Shown here: positions 8,164 through 15,076 of the stretch, piece by piece
Layout of the letters: every line of letters begins with the position of its first letter
Position numbering within the stretch: position 1 is the stretch's first letter
Source: CAYMLQ01 sp964390795
Lineage (GTDB): Bacteria > Verrucomicrobiota > Kiritimatiellia > RFP12 > UBA1067
NCBI GenBank assembly: GCA_964390795.1
Contig: CAYMLQ010000032.1
Coordinates: forward strand, 1 to 29,809
DNA: 29,809 nucleotides
Reading direction: 5' to 3'
Made by a program: the position numbers and the translations under genes
Notes under the pieces: model-generated
Database searches by the model: none
What the model was told of the DNA's origin: nothing
What the model saw: only the letters and a program-made list of their open reading frames with translations

Positions 8164-9344
8164 GAGTCTGCGTGCTTGCCGATGACTTGACGGGCGCGGC
8201 GGAGATCGCCGGCATCGGGCTCCGCTACGGGCTGGCCACGCGTTTGGTGCGGGAGCCGGCCGGGCCGTGCGGTGACGGGCTGACCGTGGCGGACACGGAC
8301 TCCCGTTCGTTGGCGCCGGCGGACGCGGCCGAACGCGTGAGGCAAGACCTCCTTCCTGCCGGTGCCGCCGGTGCAACAAGGCCCCTCTTCTTTAAAAAAA
8401 CCGATTCGGTCCTGCGCGGGCCCCTGCTGGCCGAACTCGAGGCGGCAATGGCTGCGCTCGGAAAAACACGCGTGCTGCTGGTGCCGCAGAACCCGTCGCG
8501 AGGCCGCACCGTCCGTGCGGGCCGCTATGCGATCGACGGCGTAGCGCTTGACCAGACGGCGTTCGCCCTCGATCCCGAGTATCCGTGCCACACGGCGCAG
8601 GTGCTGGATCTGCTCGGACGCTCATCGCTGACACCCACACAGGTCATCGAGCCCGGCGAGGCGATGCCGGAGCGCGGCATCCTTTTTGGCGGCGCGGAGC
8701 ACGCGGACGACGTGGCCGCATGGGCGGCGCGGCTCGACGGACAGACGCTGCCCGCCGGCGGGGCGGATTTCTTTCAGGCCTTTCTGGAGCACGCCGGCCT
8801 GATTCCCGTCCCCCTGCCCCGATGCGAGCCCGGCGGCGGCCGCGTGTTGGCCGTGTGTGGCAGCGCCTCGGCGCCGGGCCGTCAGGCGGTGGCGCAGGCG
8901 CAGCGCGACGGCGCACCCGTGTGCGCGATGCCGGACGCGGTTTTTGCGTTGCCGCACACAGAAGCGCAGGCGCTGGAATCCTGGTGCGCCGATATCGTGC
9001 GGGCGCTCCAGACACAACAACGCGCCGTCATCGCCCTTTGCCAGCCCATTGCCCTTGATCCCTCCCGCCCGCAACGGCTGACCGAAATAGTGGCTGACGT
9101 CGTGTCCCGTGTGCTTGCCGCCTGCAAAGTGGACGAACTGCTGCTCGAAGGCGGCGCCACGGCGTCGGCCATCGTGCGCCGGATGGATTGGCACGCCTTC
9201 GCCGTCTGCGGGGAACTGGCGCCGGGCGTCGTACAGATGCGTGCGGCCGCAGGCAGCGCGCCGCTGCTGACGCTCAAGCCCGGCAGCTATCCCTGGCCTG
9301 CCGGACTGGATGAAATAACCTCTCGGAACATCACCCCGCGCTAG
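8160..9344 (+). CDS. Four-carbon acid sugar kinase (DUF1537 family)
   Basis: A 394-residue kinase that phosphorylates a four-carbon sugar acid such as threonate or erythronate, supplying substrate to the PdxA2 enzyme. The sugar-binding N-domain shows LADDLTGAAEIA at the start, ADTDSRSLAP near 45 and FFKKTDSVLRGP near 77. The nucleotide-binding C-domain shows VCGSASAPGRQAVAQA, then LLEGGATASAI near 331 and TLKPGSYPWP near 373. ATG 8160 is chosen because it overlaps the upstream stop (ATGA) and begins exactly at the family's N-terminal motif; the frame is open further upstream. Pairing of this family with PdxA2 is an experimentally established pathway logic. The exact sugar acid used here is unknown. 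Confidence 0.9.
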   Translation: MRVCVLADDLTGAAEIAGIGLRYGLATRLVREPAGPCGDGLTVADTDSRSLAPADAAERVRQDLLPAGAAGATRPLFFKKTDSVLRGPLLAELEAAMAALGKTRVLLVPQNPSRGRTVRAGRYAIDGVALDQTAFALDPEYPCHTAQVLDLLGRSSLTPTQVIEPGEAMPERGILFGGAEHADDVAAWAARLDGQTLPAGGADFFQAFLEHAGLIPVPLPRCEPGGGRVLAVCGSASAPGRQAVAQAQRDGAPVCAMPDAVFALPHTEAQALESWCADIVRALQTQQRAVIALCQPIALDPSRPQRLTEIVADVVSRVLAACKVDELLLEGGATASAIVRRMDWHAFAVCGELAPGVVQMRAAAGSAPLLTLKPGSYPWPAGLDEITSRNITPR

Positions 9345-9363
9345 CGGAAAGGAACGCGCATAT

Positions 9364-10956
9364 ATGCATCACCAAGGACTCTCTCTCATTGACTGGCTCG
9401 TCGTCGCGGGCTATTTCATCGCGATGGCCGCCATTGGCTATTTCTTCTCGAAGCGCCAAACGTCCACCGACCACTACTTTGCGGGTGGACGCTCCATCCC
9501 CGTGTGGGCCGTCGGCATGTCGACGCTGGCCACGCTCATCAGCAGCGTGACCTTCCTGGCCTATCCCGGCGAAGGCTACAAGTCGAACTGGGGCCTGCTG
9601 GTGCAGGGCCTGATGGTGCCGGTGGTGCTGCTCAGCCTGGTGTGGGTCATCGTGCCGCTCTTCCGGCGCGTGATCGGTTTGAGCGCCTACGAGTATTTCG
9701 AACGGCGTTTCGGCTATTTCGCGCGGCTCTACACCTCCGTCGAATTCTCCTTCAACCACTTCACCAAGATGGGCACGGTCTTTTATCTGCTCGCCCTGGC
9801 GCTGTCCAACATGACGGGCATAAACACCTACCAGGTCATTGTGCTGGTGGGCGTCTGCACGATTTTCTACACGTGGTTCGGCGGCATCGAGGCGGTCGTC
9901 TGGACCGACGTGGTCCAGGGCTTCCTCTTCCTTCTGGGCGGCGCCGTTGTTGTTGCGATCCTTCTGTTCAAGCCGGAGGGGGGGCCTGCGGCCGTCGTGA
10001 GTCTGGCCTGGCAGAACGGCAAGATGAGCCTCGGCAGCTTCGACTGGGACTTCACCCGGGCGACGGTGGCCGTGGTGGCGGCGAACGGGCTTTTTTACGC
10101 GCTGCAGAAATACACGACCGACCAGACGATCGTGCAGCGCTTCCTGCTCGTGGACACCGACAAGAAAGCCATCCGGGCCGCGCTGCTCGGGCCGCTGCTG
10201 TGCGTGCCCACGTGGATGATGTTTTTCTTCATCGGCACCTGCCTGTGGTCGTTCTACCAGATCACCCAGCTGCCGCTGCCCCCCGAGGCGCTGAAGCGGC
10301 CCGAGTCGGTCTTCCCCCACTTTATCGTGACCCAGCTGCCGGTCGGCGTGATCGGCCTGGTGCTCTCGGCCCTGCTGGCGGCGGCGATGTCCACCCTGGC
10401 GTCGGACCTGAACTGCCTGGCGGCGATCGGCGTGGAGGACTTTTACAGGCGCTTCAAACCGCAGTGTACGGACAAGCAGCGCCTGCGCATGGGCAAGCTG
10501 ATTGTGTGCGCGAGCGGCGCGCTGGCCATGGCGATCGCGTTTCTCTACGTCAAGGCCGAAGGCAAGAGCGTGCTCGCCATCGTGTTCAAGTGCTACGCGA
10601 TCTTCTCGGGCGGCATCGCGGGGCTGTTTGCGCTGGCCTTCTTCACGACGCGCGCCAACCGTCAGGGCGTGCTGACGGGCATCATCGCCTGCATCTGTTT
10701 CACGGCGTGGGCGTTCCTGACCTCGAACAGCTACACCAGCGGCGGAGAGAAGCACCTCTTCCTCGACCTCGGTGCCTGGAACTACCGCCACCACGAGCTG
10801 ATGCTCGGCGTCTACAGCCATCTGGTCCTGTTCGGCGTGGGCTACGTCGCCAGCCTCTTCTTCCATACCGACGCACCGCGCCGCGACCTGACGATCTACG
10901 GCTGGCTCGACAAGCGGCGCGAGGCCGCCGGGCAAAAGGCGATGGGGTCGGTCTAG
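9364..10956 (+). CDS. SSS-family sodium:solute symporter
   Basis: A 530-residue inner-membrane transporter of the SLC5/solute-sodium symporter family with about 13 hydrophobic helices. Recognisable elements are the first helix and loop (WLVVAGYFIAMAAIGYFF, DHYFAGGRSIPVWAVG), TLISSVTFLAYPGEGY in the sodium-site helix, and TWFGGIEAVVWTDVVQGF. It follows the kinase by 19 nt with GGAAAGGAA before the ATG, so it is probably the last transport gene of the catabolic operon. It would import the sugar or sugar acid that the preceding enzymes degrade. Substrate specificity cannot be inferred beyond that context. Confidence 0.93.
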   Translation: MHHQGLSLIDWLVVAGYFIAMAAIGYFFSKRQTSTDHYFAGGRSIPVWAVGMSTLATLISSVTFLAYPGEGYKSNWGLLVQGLMVPVVLLSLVWVIVPLFRRVIGLSAYEYFERRFGYFARLYTSVEFSFNHFTKMGTVFYLLALALSNMTGINTYQVIVLVGVCTIFYTWFGGIEAVVWTDVVQGFLFLLGGAVVVAILLFKPEGGPAAVVSLAWQNGKMSLGSFDWDFTRATVAVVAANGLFYALQKYTTDQTIVQRFLLVDTDKKAIRAALLGPLLCVPTWMMFFFIGTCLWSFYQITQLPLPPEALKRPESVFPHFIVTQLPVGVIGLVLSALLAAAMSTLASDLNCLAAIGVEDFYRRFKPQCTDKQRLRMGKLIVCASGALAMAIAFLYVKAEGKSVLAIVFKCYAIFSGGIAGLFALAFFTTRANRQGVLTGIIACICFTAWAFLTSNSYTSGGEKHLFLDLGAWNYRHHELMLGVYSHLVLFGVGYVASLFFHTDAPRRDLTIYGWLDKRREAAGQKAMGSV

Positions 10957-10960
10957 CAAG

Positions 10961-11989
10961 ATGAACGCAAGGCCTGTAAAGAACCGCCTTTTCTCCTCCC
11001 TGTCGGCAAGGATACTGTTCCTTGCGATTCCTGCAACTTTCGCCCACTGGAGTAGCGGCCAGGAGCGGAAGTCTGCTTCCTCTCCACGGGTGGCAATGGG
11101 GCCTCCCGGCGCACACGATCTTCCAGCCTTTTTTGAGGCTCCGGACGCGTGGAGGGAAACGCGCGCGCTGATCAACGTCTTTATTGTTGCCGATCATGTT
11201 CTCCACAAGAATTACACGGACGGGCAGCTCGGCACATGGCTCCCTCAGCTCAAGGCCTGGGGGCTGGATTTGGAACTCGAGGTGGGTGCCATCAAGGAAT
11301 GGGGCGTTACGGCCGAAGAAACCCTGAAGCAGCAAAAGCCGATGTGGAAACGCTTTGAGCGACTGGGCGGAAAAATCGCCGTCATCGGCATGGACGAGCC
11401 GCTTGTCGCCGTGCGAGTGCATTTGAAAGAATTGAAAGGAATTGTCAAATCGGACGAATATGCCGTTGAAGAAACGGCCAAGTTCATGGCGACCGTTCGG
11501 GCCGACTACCCTGATGTCAAGATTGGCGACATTGAGGCCTATCCCTGTATCCCATTAAAAGATCACCTGTGGTGGATTGACGCCTTGCAGCGTAAATTGA
11601 AGGATATGGGCGTGCGAGGGCTGGATTTCTATCGGCTCGACGTGGACTGGACGAATTTCGACGTCAGGGACAAGGGCAGATGGAGTGAGGTGCTCGAAAT
11701 CGAGAAGTATTGCCGCTCAAGGCACATCCCCTTCAGCAAGATCTACTGGGCCGCCAACTACGGATGGATGCAGCGGCTTGAAATGGCGGACGACAAGACC
11801 TGGTATGTCGGCGTCATGAGCCAGGGGTATCGTTATGCTTCCTCCGGAGGCAAGCCGGACGAGTATGTTGTGCAAAGCTGGGTACAAGCCCCCTCGCGGA
11901 TGCTCCCGGACTCGGAATACTTCACCTTCACATCGTCCGTCAGAGACTTTGTCCAACAAATCGTAAATGCAAAGTCAGGAATCAGGTAG
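10961..11989 (+). CDS. Exported protein of unknown function, possible TIM-barrel hydrolase
   Basis: A 342-residue protein beginning 4 nt after the symporter stop, so probably in the same transcript. The N-terminus has a basic stretch followed by a hydrophobic segment (SARILFLAIPATFA), consistent with export. The body alternates beta and alpha elements as in a (beta/alpha)8 barrel: ALINVFIVADH, LELEVGAIKEWG, KIAVIGMDEPL, VKIGDIEAYP, GLDFYRLDVDW, YWAANYGW. Acidic residues at several strand ends (MDEP, IEAY, DVDW) would suit a glycosidase active site. No named family is recognised with confidence. The ribosome site is weak, so coupling to the upstream gene is likely. Confidence 0.6.
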   Translation: MNARPVKNRLFSSLSARILFLAIPATFAHWSSGQERKSASSPRVAMGPPGAHDLPAFFEAPDAWRETRALINVFIVADHVLHKNYTDGQLGTWLPQLKAWGLDLELEVGAIKEWGVTAEETLKQQKPMWKRFERLGGKIAVIGMDEPLVAVRVHLKELKGIVKSDEYAVEETAKFMATVRADYPDVKIGDIEAYPCIPLKDHLWWIDALQRKLKDMGVRGLDFYRLDVDWTNFDVRDKGRWSEVLEIEKYCRSRHIPFSKIYWAANYGWMQRLEMADDKTWYVGVMSQGYRYASSGGKPDEYVVQSWVQAPSRMLPDSEYFTFTSSVRDFVQQIVNAKSGIR

Positions 11990-12716
11990 GCCGTCTTCTT
12001 CGTTTGAAAGTGCCTGTCATACCAGTGTAATCGGTTTTATGGACACGGCTGCGAGCCGCCTGAATTTGATCGGGCTGGGACGAACCGACAGTCCCTATCG
12101 GAAAGTCAAGCTGATCAGCACCGACGCCTACCTCGTGAGCACGGTATCGAACTACCCCCATCCTTGGTGGGACGTAGCCGGGCGGCTCTGGTCGGACACA
12201 CTCATCGGCCAAGATCCGGACGCCTGGCTTCGCCTGAACCTTTCGACGGCTAACGACGCAAACTTTGGCCGCGTGCTCTCGTATGACTTTACCGCGCTCG
12301 ACAACATCGAGTTTCAGCACCACCAGCGACGCATGAACGCGACGAATTACTTCGCCGGAGACGGCCGGGTGAACGATCTTCCGCAAGGCGAGAGCTATAT
12401 CCATCTGATGAAGGCCGTGCCGGGTGCGGCCGTGGAGCAGTACCGCCTGGCGAAGGCAGTCGGCACCGAGGACCTCAACAACACCGGATACCCGGCCAAT
12501 GCACGCCTGACCGAACACCCCTTCAAACACGGCAACCGGGTGACCGTGACCGGCGCCAGCACCTGGCGCATGGACTACTCGAGCCGCACCAACTGGGGCG
12601 ATGACGTGAATGACACCTCGCAGCGGGGCGGGGAAAACAGCATCGACACGCCGGGGGTTGAGGACGTGAACGGCGATGGCTATGCCGGCGACGGGACTCT
12701 TTTCTCGCTCAGATGA
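11967..12716 (+). CDS. Orphan ORF of unknown function, possible gene remnant
   Basis: A 249-codon frame whose ATG at 11967 lies inside the end of the previous gene; a second ATG at 12039 would give 225 residues. Neither start has a ribosome site, and there is no signal peptide. The coding texture is good from about 12040 onward (many W, Y and N residues). The C-terminus DVNGDGYAGDGTLF resembles a calcium-binding loop like those in exported proteins. It could be the 3' remnant of a larger exported protein that lost its front end, or a genuine short gene. No family is recognised. Confidence 0.4.
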   Translation: MQSQESGRPSSSFESACHTSVIGFMDTAASRLNLIGLGRTDSPYRKVKLISTDAYLVSTVSNYPHPWWDVAGRLWSDTLIGQDPDAWLRLNLSTANDANFGRVLSYDFTALDNIEFQHHQRRMNATNYFAGDGRVNDLPQGESYIHLMKAVPGAAVEQYRLAKAVGTEDLNNTGYPANARLTEHPFKHGNRVTVTGASTWRMDYSSRTNWGDDVNDTSQRGGENSIDTPGVEDVNGDGYAGDGTLFSLR

Positions 12717-12919
12717 GCAGAAAAAGGGAGTGCACGTCTGGCGATTTTCGCATGTCTTTTGTCGTTTTTTCCATGTTGCATCTGGCCCGTTCGGAGTATG
12801 CTGTTTACATGGTTGAATGCTTGTGTTTCTTGAATGAGTGAGCTGATGCCTATGTGGGTTACAGCTTTGTTATTTGGCGTGCAAGCGACGTGTTTGTGTA
12901 ACAGGAAGGAGTCGGGATC
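12717..12919. other. Regulatory intergenic region before the cassette operon
   Basis: No gene is seen in these 203 bp. It holds copy 2 of the 41-bp T-rich element at 12738-12778, a TATGCT -10 candidate at 12797-12802, an untranslated leader of about 110 bases, and a GGAAGGAG ribosome site before ATG 12920. A 5-bp inverted repeat (GCTCA-GA-TGAGC) overlaps the end of the orphan ORF but has no T-tract, so it is not called a terminator. Confidence 0.6.
12738..12802 (+). promoter_or_regulatory. 41-bp T-rich regulatory repeat (copy 2) and probable promoter
   Basis: Bases 12738-12778 match 5013-5053 with only three substitutions and no gaps. A TATGCT hexamer at 12797-12802 lies at the position equivalent to TACTCT at 5072-5077 in copy 1. 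Such conservation between two otherwise unrelated upstream regions points to a shared regulator site. It would drive the duplicated cassette and probably the sulfatase genes beyond. Confidence 0.6.
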
Positions 12920-13189
12920 ATGAGGCGAAGAGTAAGTCGCATGGCTGCTGCTGTTTTCATGACGCTGTTCGCCGCTTTCACGGCCGAAGCGGCACAGCCT
13001 GCCAGCCTGTTCAAGGGCGGCAGTTACGACGGTTACTCGCGGCAGACCGCGACCGCTGTGACGCTTCCGGCGTCACCAGAGGATTGGATGTTTATGGGTG
13101 GCAGATATGACGGATATTCTCAACTGGCCCTGGGAGGTGCGGCGATTCCGCCCGGGCCTGTCAGGGGCACTGTGATCCTACTTCATTAA
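12920..13189 (+). CDS. Small secreted protein with GGxYDGY motifs (paralogue 1)
   Basis: An 89-residue protein of unknown function. It has a signal peptide (RRRVSRMAAAVFMTLFAAFTAEA) and a mature part of only ~65 residues. The motif FKGGSYDGYSRQ near residue 32 recurs as MGGRYDGYSQ near 58, separated by a TLPAS segment, so the mature protein is two short imperfect repeats ending in IPPGP. Its paralogue at 14771 shares 54 of 66 residues over this part. ATG 12920 has AAGGAG 8 nt upstream. It is the first gene after the 41-bp element and precedes a SUMF1-fold protein, which may be its partner. It may be a surface or matrix protein, but that is speculation. Confidence 0.8.
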   Translation: MRRRVSRMAAAVFMTLFAAFTAEAAQPASLFKGGSYDGYSRQTATAVTLPASPEDWMFMGGRYDGYSQLALGGAAIPPGPVRGTVILLH

Positions 13190-13225
13190 GCGCGACTTCA
13201 CACGAAACAGGAAAAGGAGCATGTC

Positions 13226-14740
13226 ATGCAAAGTAAGCGGCAGGGGCTAAAGGCATTCGCAATGGCCGGGCTGGTGGCCGTAGCCACGGTGGGCTGGGCG
13301 AACAACATCTGCGTCACCAACGTTTCCGTGACCGACAGCGGCACGACCTACACGTACATCCAGTGCGACGTGAGCTGGGACAACTCGTGGAAGGCGTCCT
13401 GGACCGAAGGCTCGACCACGCTCACCAACTGGGACGCGGCCTGGGTGTTCGTCAAGTTTCGCGTGGCGACCAACAACGCGCCCTGGCGTCATGCGTCGCT
13501 GAGCGCCAGCGCGGCGGACCATGTGGTGCCCGCCGGTGCGGCGCTCGATGTGGGCTTGACCGGCAGCAAGGGTGCGGGCGTCTTCCTGTACCGATCTGCG
13601 GCAGGGGACGGCACGTGGACCAATACGGTGAAACTGCGCTGGAACTACACGCAGGACGGGGTGACGATCGCCGACAAGGCCGACAAGCTGGATGTCAGCG
13701 TGCACGCCATTGAAATGGTGTACGTGCCCAAGGGTAATTTCTATGCCGGCGATGGAGGGACGGCGTTAGGTCAGTTTGAGGCTGGAATCAGCGGAACACC
13801 ATTCCTTGTTACGAACGACAACTATTCCATTGCATTAGGTGGCGGCGGCGCAGGCAGTCTGGGGAACAACAATACAAACGGCATGTACACGGGCTCGAAT
13901 CCGGCGGACGACTTCAACGATATCGCGACGCAGACTCTGCCGGCCGCGTTCCCCAAGGGATACAACCCGTTTTACTGCATGAAGCACGAACTCAGCCAGG
14001 GCCAGTACGCCAACTTCTTGAATCAGCTGAGCAGCACGCAGGCGGGAGCGCATTACGTGGCATCGAATTATAACAAGAACCGTTACTCTATCACCAACAT
14101 GACGGGCGTTTATGTTGCCACTGCTCCGGACTGGGCGTGCAACTGGCTTCTCTGGGCAGATAACGCGGCGTATACCGACTGGGCTGGACTCAGGCCGATG
14201 TCAGAATTGGAGTTCGAAAAAGCATGCCGAGGGCCATTGACACCTGTGGTCAATGAACATGCGTGGGGGAGTTTGGCCTCTGCTGTTGACATCGCGAGCG
14301 TGTCCGGCGTAGACGGTAGCGGGTCGGAGACCGCTGTGCCGTCAAATGCCAACATCAATTTTAACAATAACAATTTCTTTGGGCCTGTACGCTGTGGGAT
14401 CTTTGCCACCGCTTCTTCAGGACGGGTCTCTTCCGGTGCAACCTACTGGGGCATTCTTGATGTCAGCGGAAACGTATGGGAGCGAGCGGTTTCGGTCGGC
14501 AACACTCAGGGGCGGGCGTTCACGGGCAGCCATGGAGACGGCACATTGGCGGCTGACGGTTCTGCAACGGGCAATACCGACTGGCCCACGTCTGCCGGTT
14601 TGGGCGCCGGGTACCACGCGGGGAATTGGCGGGCTGGCGGTTTGCAAAGATGTATTTCAAATCGATATCTTGCCACCTCTATGTCGGACAGTGATGACCC
14701 CTTCGGTCGCGGCTGGCGTTGCGTGAGGAGCGCGCCGTAA
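13226..14740 (+). CDS. Secreted SUMF1/FGE-fold protein, probably non-catalytic (paralogue 1)
   Basis: A 504-residue exported protein. The signal peptide spans about residues 1-25 (ends GWA-NN). Residues 26-170 form a beta-rich domain (NICVTNVSVTDS, VSWDNSWKASW, NWDAAWVFVKFR, GVFLYRS, TVKLRWNY) leading to the junction EMVYVPKGNFYAGDGG. Residues ~175-504 are a formylglycine-generating-enzyme-like, C-type-lectin-related domain: SQGQYANFLNQ, ELEFEKACRGP, WGILDVSGNVWERAVSVG and GWRCVRSAP. True FGEs carry an active-site pair C-x4-C near the end before NRYR. Here the equivalent stretch is QRCISNRY, with serine in the key position. It is therefore probably a binding or structural protein, not a sulfatase activator. 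ATG has AAGGAG 6 nt upstream. Confidence 0.85.
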   Translation: MQSKRQGLKAFAMAGLVAVATVGWANNICVTNVSVTDSGTTYTYIQCDVSWDNSWKASWTEGSTTLTNWDAAWVFVKFRVATNNAPWRHASLSASAADHVVPAGAALDVGLTGSKGAGVFLYRSAAGDGTWTNTVKLRWNYTQDGVTIADKADKLDVSVHAIEMVYVPKGNFYAGDGGTALGQFEAGISGTPFLVTNDNYSIALGGGGAGSLGNNNTNGMYTGSNPADDFNDIATQTLPAAFPKGYNPFYCMKHELSQGQYANFLNQLSSTQAGAHYVASNYNKNRYSITNMTGVYVATAPDWACNWLLWADNAAYTDWAGLRPMSELEFEKACRGPLTPVVNEHAWGSLASAVDIASVSGVDGSGSETAVPSNANINFNNNNFFGPVRCGIFATASSGRVSSGATYWGILDVSGNVWERAVSVGNTQGRAFTGSHGDGTLAADGSATGNTDWPTSAGLGAGYHAGNWRAGGLQRCISNRYLATSMSDSDDPFGRGWRCVRSAP

Positions 14741-14770
14741 GAAAACAGTGGAGAAAAGGAGTCATTTACC

Positions 14771-15040
14771 ATGAAGCTGGAAATAAGAGAGTTGGGTACT
14801 ACAGTTGTCATGACGTTGCTCGGCGTTATTGCAGCCCACGCGGCGCAACCCGCCAGCCTGTTCAAAGGCGGCAGCTACGACGGCTACGCGCGGCAGACCG
14901 CGACGGCTGTGACGCTCCCGGCGTCGCCGACGGACTGGATTTTCATGGGCGGCGGTTACGACGGCTATTCGCGGCTGCTTCTGGGGAGTGCGACGATCCC
15001 GCCCGGACCTCAAAGAGGCTCCCTGATCCTCTTACAGTAG
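14771..15040 (+). CDS. Small secreted protein with GGxYDGY motifs (paralogue 2)
   Basis: An 89-residue paralogue of the protein at 12920, of the same length. The signal peptide differs in sequence (TTVVMTLLGVIAAHA) while the mature part is conserved: FKGGSYDGYARQ, TLPASP, MGGGYDGYSR, IPPGP. Conservation of the mature part against a diverged signal peptide suggests that the mature repeats are under selection. AAGGAG lies 9 nt before the ATG. The gene follows the first SUMF1-fold gene by 30 bp and precedes the second by 36 bp, so all four are probably co-transcribed. Function unknown. Confidence 0.8.
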   Translation: MKLEIRELGTTVVMTLLGVIAAHAAQPASLFKGGSYDGYARQTATAVTLPASPTDWIFMGGGYDGYSRLLLGSATIPPGPQRGSLILLQ

Positions 15041-15076
15041 AACAGCGATTCACACGGAATAGAAAAGGAGTTTGTC

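Larger units (their letters stand above)
12903..14740 (+). repeat. Two-gene cassette, copy 1
   Basis: This unit of ribosome site, 89-aa secreted protein, ~36-bp spacer and ~500-aa SUMF1-fold protein is repeated directly downstream. Similarity covers both genes and also the spacer: both spacers end in AAAAGGAG, a few bases, then GTCATGCAAAGTA. Confidence 0.85.

Noticed and set aside
9331..11175. 614-codon minus-strand ORF opposite the symporter
   Set aside because: Its product is low-complexity, rich in R, H, E, D and Q without domain motifs. It mirrors the codon-position GC bias of a clear symporter gene, so it is a compositional shadow.
12703..12717. Inverted repeat GCTCA-GA-TGAGC at the end of the orphan ORF as a terminator
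   Set aside because: The stem is short with a 2-nt loop, and an A-run, not a T-run, follows on the + strand.
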